A stretch of DNA of 64,000 nt from Anderseniella sp963700895. GTDB lineage: Bacteria > Pseudomonadota > Alphaproteobacteria > Rhizobiales > Aestuariivirgaceae. The position numbers were made by a program, and so were the translations under genes. A model generated the notes under the pieces. It saw nothing but the letters and a program-made list of their open reading frames with translations. It searched no databases and was not told the origin of the DNA. The stretch covers positions 1-64,000 of the forward strand of contig CAVOZI010000018.1 in assembly GCA_963700895.1 (NCBI GenBank), given 5' to 3'. Below are positions 7,874-16,688 of this stretch, in pieces; position 1 is the stretch's first letter, and every line of letters begins with the position of its first letter.

Positions 7874-9508
7874 TCAGTTTTCGACTTTCTGGGGAAAGGC
7901 ACCCGAGAAGTCAGAAGGCAAAGGCATACCGGTCGAGAATTCGGCATTCCACGCCTCTTCCGAGATCGGCTCGAAGCGCGGCTTGTCTTCGGGGTCAAAC
8001 CGGATCGGCTGACCAGCAAAGACAGGAAGCACCACGTCGTCACGCACGGTGACCTGACCGTTGACGATCACGGCTTTCATGCCCGTCGAAGGGATATTGC
8101 CCTTTTCGTAGGTTGAATTGTCCGTAAAGGTTTCGGGATCAAAGACCACGATATCGGCAACCATGCCCGTCTGGATACGGCCACGCTCCTGCATCGCCTT
8201 CAGGCCCGTATTACCGATGTGTTTGGCCGCGTTGTAGCTGAGGATCGAAATCAGCTGCATCATCGGGATGTTGTTTTCCCGACCGAGCCTGATCGTGGCG
8301 CCTCGGGCACCAGACGTGCGCGGATGCAGGTTGCCCAACTGCTCCAGCGGGTAATCCCACGGGGCGTCATACGGCTCGGCAGCAACCGCATCGCTGGCCA
8401 TGGTCACGCCCTTCAGCGTCAGCCATTTCGCCTCGTTTTCTACGGGCTGCTTGAATAGGACGATTAGCTTGGAGGGATCGGATGCGACGGTCTCCTTGTA
8501 GGTCTCCAGGGTATAGTACTCACCCGTGACCGGATCGAGCATGGTATCTTCATAGCGTTTGCCAAGACCGTCGATCCAGCTCTCAGGCTCCAGGAACGAC
8601 GCATTGATCGTGGTGGAACCCGCAGCGTAAGGATAGATTTCACCCCAGATGTTGTGGCCCTGTTCCTGAAGCTTGGAAATCATCTCGTGTGCAAGCTGCC
8701 AGCCATCGTTGTTGTAGTGCAGCACGATCGCCGGGGCGCCAAGCGCCACGGCGTTGGCGATGAGTTCCTGCGCGCCGTTATTCTCCGTCGTGTCGGTGCC
8801 GAGCGTATAGCGGGTATGGGCGCCGGTCGGGCGGCCATAGCGCGCCGCGACTTTCTGCACCTCGTACATCTCGCGTGAAGAGACCCCCTCTCTCATGTAG
8901 CCCACGGTGCTGCCGATGCCGGGGGCGCCGGCCTGCAGGCCCTTGTCAAGCTCTTCGAGAATTGCGTTGCCCTGTTCCAGGGTCGGGCGCGTCACGCTCC
9001 AGCCCGTTTTCTTTCGGGTTTCCAAAGCGGAAAGGGGGCCGTCTTTCATGTAATCGCCGTCTGCCCCGTCGATCACCATCGCGCGGGCAGATTCGTGGCT
9101 GACCGCGCAGCCATAGTTGGCCCCGCTCACGCCGGCACGCGCTTCGTACCATTCCGCCATATAGGATCCCGCACAGCCCATCTCGTAATCCAAGGCAGTG
9201 GTCAACCCGTCGCGCAACAGGAGAGAATAGCCGACCGGCATTTGAAAGTGGACGTGCGTGTCGATGAAACCCGGTGCCACGATATGGCCCTTGGCATCAA
9301 TGGTCTCCTTGCCCGTGATGGGTTCTTTGGTGATCGCAACGATGCGTCCGTCCTTGACGGCCACGTTGGCAACAGAGTCAAACAACGTCTCTGGATCCAT
9401 GACCCGGCCGTTGTTGATCACCAGATCATAGTCTTGCGCGAATGCCACAGAGACGGATAAGAACCCTGCAATAATTGTAGTTGTTGTTAGACAGATTTTC
9501 CTGAACAT
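7874..9508 (-). CDS. Periplasmic D-aminoacylase-like amidohydrolase (copy 2)
   Basis: 544 residues when started at the ATG at 9508, where tgaggaaata supplies a ribosome site; an upstream in-frame extension has none. Signal peptide to about residue 24 (VAFAQ). The same metal residues as copy 1 occur at the same numbers: H85-V-H87 and C112, with GAHTR, VLHYNN and ASDA further on. The sequence tracks copy 1 nearly end to end, including the C-terminal GLKAMQERGRIQTG block, so the two arose by duplication and have since diverged, possibly in substrate range. DUF3299 follows 32 bases later. Confidence 0.85.
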   Translation of the reverse strand: MFRKICLTTTTIIAGFLSVSVAFAQDYDLVINNGRVMDPETLFDSVANVAVKDGRIVAITKEPITGKETIDAKGHIVAPGFIDTHVHFQMPVGYSLLLRDGLTTALDYEMGCAGSYMAEWYEARAGVSGANYGCAVSHESARAMVIDGADGDYMKDGPLSALETRKKTGWSVTRPTLEQGNAILEELDKGLQAGAPGIGSTVGYMREGVSSREMYEVQKVAARYGRPTGAHTRYTLGTDTTENNGAQELIANAVALGAPAIVLHYNNDGWQLAHEMISKLQEQGHNIWGEIYPYAAGSTTINASFLEPESWIDGLGKRYEDTMLDPVTGEYYTLETYKETVASDPSKLIVLFKQPVENEAKWLTLKGVTMASDAVAAEPYDAPWDYPLEQLGNLHPRTSGARGATIRLGRENNIPMMQLISILSYNAAKHIGNTGLKAMQERGRIQTGMVADIVVFDPETFTDNSTYEKGNIPSTGMKAVIVNGQVTVRDDVVLPVFAGQPIRFDPEDKPRFEPISEEAWNAEFSTGMPLPSDFSGAFPQKVEN

Positions 9509-9810
9509 TATTTCCTCACATTTTCGCAGATTTATCGAGTGATATTCTAAGTGCTTGTCAGTCCACAACTGCATTGCGGATCGCCCGGCCATGCGGGGCG
9601 TCCAGCACCAGTTCACCGTCGCGCACCGCAAAGCCGCCGTTCACGATCACGGTTTGCACGCCAACGGTGTGCTGATTGGCATTCTCGAAAGTGGCAAGAT
9701 CCGCGACCGTGGCGGGATCGAAGATAGAGCTGGCTCGGGAAAACTGAACAGCCGGGATAAGTGGATTTTCCGTGCAACAGCAGCATGATGCTGCGAGCAA
9801 GGAGAAGACC

Positions 9811-10122
9811 ATGGCAAGACGACCACGCCGGAATCACAGCCCGGCATTCAAGGCAAAAGTTTCAGTGGCCGCGATCAAGGGTGAGAAGACCTTGATGGAG
9901 TTGGCGCAGGAGTTTGACGTACATCCCAACCAAATCAAGCAGTGGCGCGATCAGCTTCTTGAGGGCGCCACCGGAGTGTTTGGCGAAGCTCCGAAGGGCG
10001 CGGCGGAACCGGCCATTGATGTGAAGACCCTGCATGCGAAGATCGGAGAGCTGACGCTGGAGAACGATTTTTTGTCCGGCGCGCTCGGCAAGGCGGGTCT
10101 GCTGCCGAGCGCAAAAAGATGA
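9811..10122 (+). CDS. IS3-family transposase orfA
   Basis: 103 residues, started at the ATG at 9811 after aaggagaagacc. It begins MARRPRRNHSPAFKAKVSVA, followed by a helix-turn-helix (LAQEFDVHPNQIKQW) and a leucine-zipper-like helix (LHAKIGELTLENDFL), the standard OrfA layout that binds the IS ends. The stop overlaps the start of orfB (atga), consistent with coupling or frameshift. Confidence 0.85.
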   Translation: MARRPRRNHSPAFKAKVSVAAIKGEKTLMELAQEFDVHPNQIKQWRDQLLEGATGVFGEAPKGAAEPAIDVKTLHAKIGELTLENDFLSGALGKAGLLPSAKR

Positions 10123-10446
10123 TCGATCCCACCGCGAAGCTCAGCGTCAGCCGTCAGGCCATCGTGCTGGGGATCAGCCGGGGCAGTGTCTACTACAAGC
10201 CGCGCCCGGTGTAGTATGGATGGTAAGGGCGCATGGCGGGACAACGTCTTTGTCGAGCGCCTGTGGCGGACCATCAAATACGAGGAAGTCTACCTGCGCG
10301 CCTATGCCAGCGTGTCCGAGGCCAGGGCTGGGATCGGCCGGTACCTGAGCTTCTACAACAGCCGACGGCCGCATTCATCGCTTGACGGGAAAACCCCCGA
10401 TCAGGCCTACTTCATCCAGCCGATGCCCGAAGCGGCGGCGGCATAA
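10119..10446 (+). pseudogene. IS3-family transposase orfB, internally deleted
   Basis: OrfB begins at 10119 with MIDPTAKLSVSRQAIVLGIS and reaches VYYKPRPV, then a stop. The sequence resumes in another frame with SMDGKGAWRDNVFVERLWR and goes to the normal C-terminus (NSRRPHSSLDGKTPDQAYF). The missing middle contained the first two Asp residues of the DDE catalytic triad, so this protein cannot be active. Confidence 0.8.
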
Positions 10447-12028
10447 CCGAGGCGGAAATCCACTTAGAAAACGCCCGGAACCTGTTCAAACAAACCGAAC
10501 CACCTCTGATAACGATATCGGCGTCCATCCCGACTTGAATCCGACCCTTGGTACGCATCTGTGGCACGCTCTTTTCCAGCGTCTGTGCCGGCAGCAGTGA
10601 CATCTTGCGGATCGCTTCGCTCAGCGACAGCAGCCCGCGCTCGCGGACATAGGAGCGCAGGATCTTGGTATACGACGCGGTTGAGCGCGGGTGGCTGAAG
10701 ACATTGTCGGGCAGCGGCCAAGCGTCACCATCGTAGTTCAGAATCTTGCCGTCTGCGTCGAAATACGACCAGAACACGGAATCCGAGGCAATCGCTGTCG
10801 CGGGATTGGTCACCGATATGTCCAGCAACGACAGAGCTGCAGGATCGGCCTCGTCCAGGAAATGCCAGACGATCATGGTGCCGGGCTTGGTCGTCTGATA
10901 ATCGGCCAGTTCGTCCTCGCTCATCCGATCCGCGCCAAGTTGGAAGTTGTTGGCGGTCGAATCCATCTTGCTGCGCCAGTCCGGGCCGCTGAACATGGCC
11001 GCGCCGACCACCGTGCTGGCCGCGCCAAATGGATAGGCCTCGGTCGTGATGTTGATGCCCTTGGCTTGCGCCTCTTCCACCAGCGCCATCGTGGCTTTGA
11101 TGTCCGACAGCGAGGTCGAATTGATGTGGCATAGATGCATGTGCGCGCCTGTGATGGCGGCGAGGCTGATCAGCTCTTGGATCGCCTCGAACGAGCTTTG
11201 CGGCTCGGTGTTGCTGGCATAACGCACATGGGTATAGGTCGGGACGTTGTACTTCTTGGCCAGTTCGGCGAGCGCATAATACTCTTTATGGCCATAACCC
11301 GGCGCATAGCCGGCGTTGACGCCGATACCGAGCGCACCGTCCTTCAGGCCCTGTTCGACCAACGACATGATGCGGTCGGATTGCTCCGGATTGGCGATGT
11401 CCATCTTCCAATCGGTACGGCCCTGCGCATCCGTAAAAAATTCCACTGTGGCCAATGGATCGGATTCGCTAAAGGTCGCGATCCGGCTGTGGATCCAGCC
11501 TGCAGAAGCGCCATAGTTCATCGGCAGGTTCTTCTTGGCCTGACCATGATACCAGTCGCTGATCGGCACAAGGCCAGATTCAAGCTCCAGCGCCGTCGTG
11601 ACGCCCTGGATAACCTGCATCCGGTAGTCGCCAATGTTCTGGCCGTGGGAATGCATATCGATGAAGCCTGGCGAAACGACGTGGCCGGAAGCATCAATCA
11701 CCACGTCGCCGTCAAGAGGGAATTCGCTGATCGCCACGATCTTGTCGCCCTCGATGGCGACGTTGCGAATGGCATCGAGACCGGTTTCGGGGTCGATCAC
11801 CCGGCCACCAGAAATGACGATGTCATTTGCCAGCGCGGCCGTGGTGGACAGCAGCAGAGCCACCATCGTGGCGGCTCCCAGCATTCTTTTTTTCGCCATT
11901 TTCACTTTTTGTGCTTTCTGAAGTCGTCAGCGCCGCGTGCTCGTCGCCCGATCAACAATTATCTTCATCTTCGGTGTTCGTCTTACCACGTCCCGTGCAA
12001 GATCTATTTGCAACTCATGCCAGAGGTG

Positions 12029-12040
12029 ACAGAATTCTGT
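12029..12040. promoter_or_regulatory. 12-base palindrome in the amidohydrolase-AraC intergenic region
   Basis: acagaattctgt is a perfect palindrome 40 bases upstream of the AraC start and 130 bases upstream of the divergent amidohydrolase. The decayed copy at the window start keeps aca...ctgt but not perfect symmetry. It is a candidate operator for the AraC-type regulator or an unrelated repressor; AraC sites are usually direct repeats, so this is weak. Confidence 0.35.
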
Positions 12041-12080
12041 CCCGCAGGGTTAACCTCCAAGAGTTGAGGGAGCAGTATGG

Positions 12081-13142
12081 ATGAGTAGGAAATTTGTCCC
12101 GCGATTCACGCGAGCAATGATGATGCTGTTCCCCCTTGCGAAGGCTTTCACCTTGCGGGGCGGCGACATTGAGACTGTTCTTGCCCGGAACGGGATTCCC
12201 TCCGACGCCTTGGTCGACCCTGCTATGCTGGTTAAAGCGTCCGCCTGTTATTCTGTCATGGAGGATATGGCGGAACTTCTCGGAGATCCGTATTTCAGTG
12301 CAGAAGTGGCGATCGAAACTGCCAGGAATGGGACGCCTGGGCTCCGGGACGCGGCGAGCCAAGCTGTCAACCTGGGAGATTTCCTCTCCCGGCTGGTGGT
12401 GGAAATCTCTAAGCAAGTTGATAATGTGCGGTACTCCGTGTCCGTTACACCCGACGTCGCAAGCTTGGAGATTCAGCGCACGATCAGGATGCCGAAGCGG
12501 ACAAAACAGTTGGATGCAGTCGGCGTCGCCTTCTACGTGACGCTGATCAAACAGGGTATCGGTGGCGTTTTCGACCCCCGAAGGGTCCTCGTCACTGTGC
12601 CGACCACCGAGGGCCTACCGCCGGGATTTCTGCCAAGACAGGCGCTCATCGAATCCAAGATCAATGGCTTGCGGATCGCTTTTCCCTCACAATGGCTTTG
12701 GGCGCCGTTCTCGCTGGACTGGGACCTGACGGAAGTGTCACGAGGGGAATTCGCCGCCGACAGGGCTGACGAACCGGTCCGTTCCTATCTTCGCGGCGTG
12801 CTGACGGACAACATCGATGACCAGAACCTGTCGCTCAATCGCTTTGCCGCAATCTGCGGCATGCATCCACGAAACATACAGCGTATCCTGTGGGCACAGG
12901 GCACTTCCTACAGTCAGATGAAGGACGACATGCGCCAGAGCATCACCAAAGACCTGTTGTCGAACACCACCATACAAGTCGCGGAAATCGCTCATCGAGT
13001 AGGCCTGTCAGGTCCTGCTGCCCTCGACCGGGCATTCAGGCGATGGACCGGCAAGACGCCGACACGTTTTCGGGCCGAATCCAGACCAGATCAGATTTCA
13101 CGGGTTGCGGATGAGCAAGGCAGATCCAATACCGACAGCTAA
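12081..13142 (+). CDS. AraC-family transcriptional regulator
   Basis: 353 residues. The N-terminal two thirds resemble the arabinose-binding-like domain of OruR/ArgR-type AraC proteins, and the C-terminus (about 250-340) has the two helix-turn-helix motifs: LSLNRFAAICGMHPRNIQRI and IQVAEIAHRVGLSGPAALDR, with the FRRWTGKTPTRFR signature. A three-codon mini-frame (atggatgagtag) overlaps the start. It probably controls the divergent amidohydrolase gene and perhaps the paralogues on that strand. Pieces of two more copies of this gene lie at 1-190 and 20369-20412. Confidence 0.88.
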   Translation: MSRKFVPRFTRAMMMLFPLAKAFTLRGGDIETVLARNGIPSDALVDPAMLVKASACYSVMEDMAELLGDPYFSAEVAIETARNGTPGLRDAASQAVNLGDFLSRLVVEISKQVDNVRYSVSVTPDVASLEIQRTIRMPKRTKQLDAVGVAFYVTLIKQGIGGVFDPRRVLVTVPTTEGLPPGFLPRQALIESKINGLRIAFPSQWLWAPFSLDWDLTEVSRGEFAADRADEPVRSYLRGVLTDNIDDQNLSLNRFAAICGMHPRNIQRILWAQGTSYSQMKDDMRQSITKDLLSNTTIQVAEIAHRVGLSGPAALDRAFRRWTGKTPTRFRAESRPDQISRVADEQGRSNTDS

Positions 13143-13427
13143 CCGCAAAGGACGGCCCGCAACGCGGTGGCAGCACCAATCATGCCCTTCAGGGTGCTCT
13201 ATCGTCCAGTCCTCTCGATCGGTCGGTCTCTATCATCGTTCTTTGCGAGACCACGGCCGGCGATGGGAACCTCTCCCCTGGATAGCCCTCACACCCAAAC
13301 ATGACACCAAACCGCCACCGGTAATCGCGTTTCAACTGATCGACGTCATCAAGTCAGTCGCAGCGTTGCAGAAGCAACTACCGGAATCCCCATTGCGAAA
13401 CCGTCGGCAGCAAACCACATGATGTTG
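13143..13427. other. Intergenic stretch
   Basis: About 285 bases between the AraC stop and the hydrolase remnant. I see no supported gene or IS end here. Confidence 0.3.
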
Positions 13428-13690
13428 CTACCGGTCAGCGAGCAGGATTCTAAGCCGAGCAGCGTCCGGTTCCGTCCACTCCGACGGCGCACTGACTTCA
13501 ATCCAGGCATCTGCATAGTCCTCCATGGCATAGTTGTGGACATGTCCGGACGGCGCTTCTGCAGCGAACAGCATGTCAAGCCCCACCTGCAGAAAGGTGA
13601 TAACGGGAATCCATCTCTGCAGAGGTGACAGGTCAGGTCCGCGCGGCTGTTTCATCCAGTCAGGTTCGTGAAGCCACATGCTGCCGAAAC
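13428..13690 (-). pseudogene. C-terminal remnant of an Abhydrolase_9-type alpha/beta hydrolase
   Basis: The minus strand reads WLHEPDWMKQP, then VITFLQVGLDMLFAAEAPSG, HNYAMEDYADAWIEVSAP and EWTEPDAARL. This parallels the C-terminus of the intact gene at 21783-23459 (WRAPPWMNDP, VTQFQLALDLAVSFGAPPG, HAYYSQDYIAPWVQVTAP, GWSAEDTDRL). Only the last 80 or so residues are present and no start or upstream domain is seen, so it is a truncated duplicate. Confidence 0.75.
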
Positions 13691-13877
13691 AGAGCCCCGC
13701 CGGGGACGGCTGTCACTAGCCCGGTTCGAGGGGTGCCCTTTTAGTGTTCGAGTAGGGAGCATTCATTCTGTTCACAAGTGCTATGGTCGAAAAGTTTGGC
13801 GGCTTTGACGTCTGAATATCGCTCTTGGTGTCGTAGACTTTCGCAAGCAGAACCTCTGGATTGCGTCATCACACGGA

Positions 13878-14240
13878 CTAGTTGCCATCCTTTGGCTTCT
13901 TTACAGCGCTGTGCTCCACAGCTTCGGTACGCAGCAATGCGGACGCAAACTGGGTGAAAAGCACCACGAACACACCAACACCGACAAAAATGTAGACAAC
14001 GGTGAACAACTTCCCGAAATCGGTCTGCGGCGCTAAATCTCCAATTCCAACGGTCGAAACCGTTGTGACACTGAAGTAGAGTGAATCAATCCACGACCAC
14101 CCTTCGACCGAGCGATAGAAAATTGTACCTGACACCAGCAGAAGGATTGCCAGGCCGGCTGCTGCCCGAAATGCCGGAGCTTGCCAAGAGCGCCATATTG
14201 CTTTGAACAATCTAAACAGGGTCAACGCAAAAGACAGCAT
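13878..14240 (-). CDS. Two-helix potassium channel protein
   Basis: 120 residues, started at 14240 where aaggaaggg lies upstream. It has one helix at about 26-42, a pore loop with the selectivity filter T63-V-G-I-G-D68, and a second helix at about 75-95. This is the minimal ion-channel domain (Ion_trans_2). Without a regulatory RCK domain it would form a simple tetrameric K+ channel in the inner membrane. The charged C-terminal tail is short. An IS6 remnant lies upstream. Confidence 0.8.
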   Translation of the reverse strand: MLSFALTLFRLFKAIWRSWQAPAFRAAAGLAILLLVSGTIFYRSVEGWSWIDSLYFSVTTVSTVGIGDLAPQTDFGKLFTVVYIFVGVGVFVVLFTQFASALLRTEAVEHSAVKKPKDGN

Positions 14241-14511
14241 AAATGGGCCCTTCCTTATCGAGGTAGTGCTTTGGTCAGAACGTTCCTGACACCAGCGGAT
14301 GTTCGATGTGGGTATTGGCGGAGGGAACGCGACTGACAGCGAACCTTCTCCACCCTCCAGGATGTTGATTTTATTTACTTTTACACGGAATACCCTCAAT
14401 CGGCGGGTATTTCGGACCCAATCGTCCGAGGCCGAACGATACCTTTTAAAGTGGGCACATAGCCCCATTGCAGTCCACTGGGCTATTGTACGCGACGCTT
14501 TCGTCGCCACG

Positions 14512-15114
14512 TATAGCCCGCTCTCGTCGTCGAAACGGCAGATGTGAATTCTCCGCCCGGTTGTTCAGCCAGCGGCCAGTTTCTTGCCTGTCTGCGGCGC
14601 CGATCTCTTTCAGGGCGGCGCCGTATGACCGCAGCAGGTCTGTGACGATAACCTCTGGGCGGCCATGCTTACGCATTGCTTTCTTTGGGAATTTCAAGGC
14701 GGCTTTCTTATCGCGTGTCTTTGTGACGTAGCTTTCCAGAACTTCGTCTTCATGATCGACGGCCCGCCAAAGGTAGTGCCGCTCGCCGTTGATCTTCACG
14801 AAAATCTCGTCCAGATGCCAGCGCCAGCGACTGGATTTCATGCCCACAATTCGGCGTTTTCGGATCTCCGCGGCAAACATCGGGCCGAACCGGTGCCACC
14901 AATATCTCACCGCTTCATGGCTAACATCGATGCCGCGTTCGTGCAGAAGATCCTCGACATTTCGACGGGACAGGGGAAAACGGACGTACAGCATCACCGC
15001 CAGGCGGATTATCTCTCAGCTCGTTTTAAAATAGCGAAATGGGTCTGTTTTGATCATCTCCAGACGGTACGCAACCGCCCTGCCCGTTTCAAGTCAGTTT
15101 GCTCTGACAGTACC
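14512..15114 (-). pseudogene. IS6-family transposase remnant
   Basis: The transposase body is visible (SRWRWHLDEIFVKINGE, VIVTDLLRSYGAALKEIG, NRAENSHLPFRRRER), with the three acidic DDE residues still present. The start near 15057 (MIKTDPFRYFKTS) is in a different frame from AEIIRLAVMLYVRFPLSRRN, so there is a frameshift near 15015. The C-terminus diverges right after RRRERAI, so the last part is missing. One terminal repeat is intact at 15099-15114 (reads ggtactgtcagagcaaac outward). Dead element. Confidence 0.85.
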
Positions 15115-15241
15115 CCTCGGGGTGTGCCGGCAGCGGTCCCTTTTGACCATCATCACTCACTTCTGCCCTTGCAAAAAAGGACCCGTATACGAATAACAGC
15201 ACCGGATCTTCCACTCAGTGGATTGAAGTGGGAAAACACTT

Positions 15242-15280
15242 GGAGGGTTTCTCACCGAAGACATCAGTGAGAAACCCTCC
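15242..15280. repeat. Perfect 14-bp inverted repeat hairpin
   Basis: ggagggtttctcac at 15242-15255 is perfectly repeated in reverse at 15267-15280 with an 11-base loop. No T-run follows, so it is not a classic terminator. It could be two abutting IS ends or a folded-RNA signal. It lies between the IS6 remnant and the IS630 element. Confidence 0.6.
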
Positions 15281-15357
15281 TACGTCATATCCTCAATGAT
15301 TTGTGATCATATTTTCAAAGCGAGATTGGTGAGTATGGTGCCGCTCATCACACCCTA

Positions 15358-16406
15358 GAGCGTTCGCCCATCTGAATGAATTGCTGAGGGTTCCCAAATC
15401 AGCTCTGATCTGATTTCAGACTGTCTGCCGGATGGAGGCGGCAGGCATGTCGAAAGCGCTTTCGGTTGATCTTCGGGTTCGGGTTCTGGCGGCAGTTGCC
15501 GCAGGTCTGACGCATCGCCAGGCGGCGGAGCGGTTCGGTGTCGGCGCCGCCAGCGTCAGCCGTTGGGGCAAACTGGAACGCGAGCAGGGCAATCCGAAGC
15601 CGAAGGCGCTGGGCGGAGACCGGCGTTCGGGACGGATCGAGGCGAATGGCGCGACGATCCTGGCCCTGCTGGAGGAGACCTCGGACATCACGCTGGAGGA
15701 ACTGCGTCGCCAGTTGGCCGACAAGGGTCTGGTCTTCGGCGACGGCACGGTCCGCCGCTTCCTCAAGCGCCACAAGATCACGCGCAAAAAAAGACCGCGC
15801 ACGCCACCGAACAAGACCGGCCCGACATTCTGAAGCGACGCGAGCAGTGGTTCGAGGATCAGCTCGACCTCGACCCGGAGCGGCTGGTCTTTATCGACGA
15901 GACCTGGGCCTCGACCAACATGGCGCGCCGCTACGGGCGCTGCCGGCGCGGCGAGCGGCTCAGGGCCGGCATCCCGCATGGGCACTGGAAGACCACAACC
16001 TTCGTCGGCGCCCTCACCACGCGCGGCTTCATCGCACCGTGGGTACTCGACGGGCCGATCAACCGTGACGCATTCGAGACCTACATCGCAAAGGTGCTGA
16101 TCCCGGAACTGCGCCCTGGCGACGTCGTGATCATGGACAATCTCTCCAGCCACAAAGGGTCGGCAGTGCGGGCGATGATTGAAGCAGCCGGCGCCGAGTT
16201 GCGCTACCTCCCGCCCTACAGCCCCGACTTCAACCCCATCGAGATGGCCTTCTCGAAGCTGAAGGCATTGCTGCGCAAAGCGGCCGAGCGAACCATCGGC
16301 GGCCTATGGGACACCATCGGCAACCTTCTCGATCTCTTCAAGCCGGAGGAATGCCGGAAGTACTTCAATGCCGCAGGATATGATCCATCATGATCGGCGG
16401 ATGCTC
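15358..16406 (+). mobile_element. Complete IS630-family element (1049 bp)
   Basis: TA dinucleotides at 15356-15357 and 16407-16408 mark the target duplication typical of IS630. The ends are imperfect inverted repeats (gagcgttcgcccat left; gagcatccgccgat right, reversed). The element carries one transposase in two frames. It inserted into an amidohydrolase gene whose N-terminus survives just to the right. Confidence 0.85.
15447..16393 (+). CDS. IS630-family transposase, made by -1 frameshift
   Basis: The first frame (MSKALSVDLRVRVLAAVAAG...) holds the helix-turn-helix DNA-binding part and runs to 15833. The second, in the -1 frame, holds the DDE domain: FIDETW, VIMDNLSSHK and NPIEMAF. The two overlap at a run of seven A (15786-15792) followed by G, a slippery site of the kind used by IS630 for programmed -1 frameshifting. 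The fused product would be about 315 residues. All catalytic residues are intact, so the element may be active. Confidence 0.85.
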
Positions 16407-16409
16407 TAG

Positions 16410-16642
16410 CCCGACGTCTGTTTTTTCGGGGCTGGTCACGGGCGGCCATGATACGCTCACCCCGCATCGCAAGCGCCGCGGCCCGAGGGGCCGCGGCATC
16501 CATGGTTATGATGGTGCCGCCGGAAAAGATGACATCTGCGGTTTCTTGCGCCCACGCCGGGCGCGTGAAGACGGCTGGAGCGAAAAGGCCCGTACCGACA
16601 GCGGCAGCGCTGGACAGAAAACCGCGTCAATCAAATTTAGCC
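16410..16642 (-). pseudogene. N-terminal fragment of an exported amidohydrolase, cut by IS630
   Basis: The minus strand reads FLSSAAAVGTGLFAPAVF, a signal core ending in AWAQ, then ETADVIFSGGTIITMDA and AALAMRGERIMAA, the classic beta-sandwich start of YtcJ-type amidohydrolases. It breaks off where the IS630 element begins at 16406. No clean start codon fits the frame (a TGA lies just before the signal), so the 5' end is also damaged. The catalytic part is gone and is not found on the other side of the IS. Confidence 0.7.
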
Positions 16643-16688
16643 CGGGTGTCATCTTTTTCCCTTGGACGGGTCATCATTGTAAGAAACT

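Larger units (their letters stand above)
9726..10507 (+). mobile_element. IS3-family element with internal deletion (782 bp)
   Basis: The ends are imperfect inverted repeats: left agagctggctcgg...tgaacag...taagtggattttccg, right (reversed) agaggtggttcgg...tgaacag...taagtggatttccg. A 3-base target repeat gat flanks both sides (9723-9725 and 10508-10510). Full-length IS3 elements are 1.2-1.5 kb; this one has lost the middle of orfB. It has an intact orfA and the two ends, so it could move only with transposase supplied by another copy. Confidence 0.85.
9558..11899 (-). pseudogene. D-aminoacylase-like amidohydrolase (copy 3), split by an IS3 element
   Basis: Residues 1-466 run from 11899 (ATG) to 10508 and the last 54 residues from 9722 to 9558. 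The IS3 element at 9726-10507 lies between. Removing it and one copy of the gat target repeat restores the reading frame exactly as ...ADIVIFDPATVAD..., giving about 520 residues. There is a signal peptide (to ALAND). Metal residues H83-S-H85 are present, but the position equivalent to C112 of copies 1 and 2 is Leu/Gly (ESGLVP), so its metal centre differs. It is more distant from copies 1 and 2 than they are from each other. It is divergent from the AraC gene at 12081. Confidence 0.85.
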
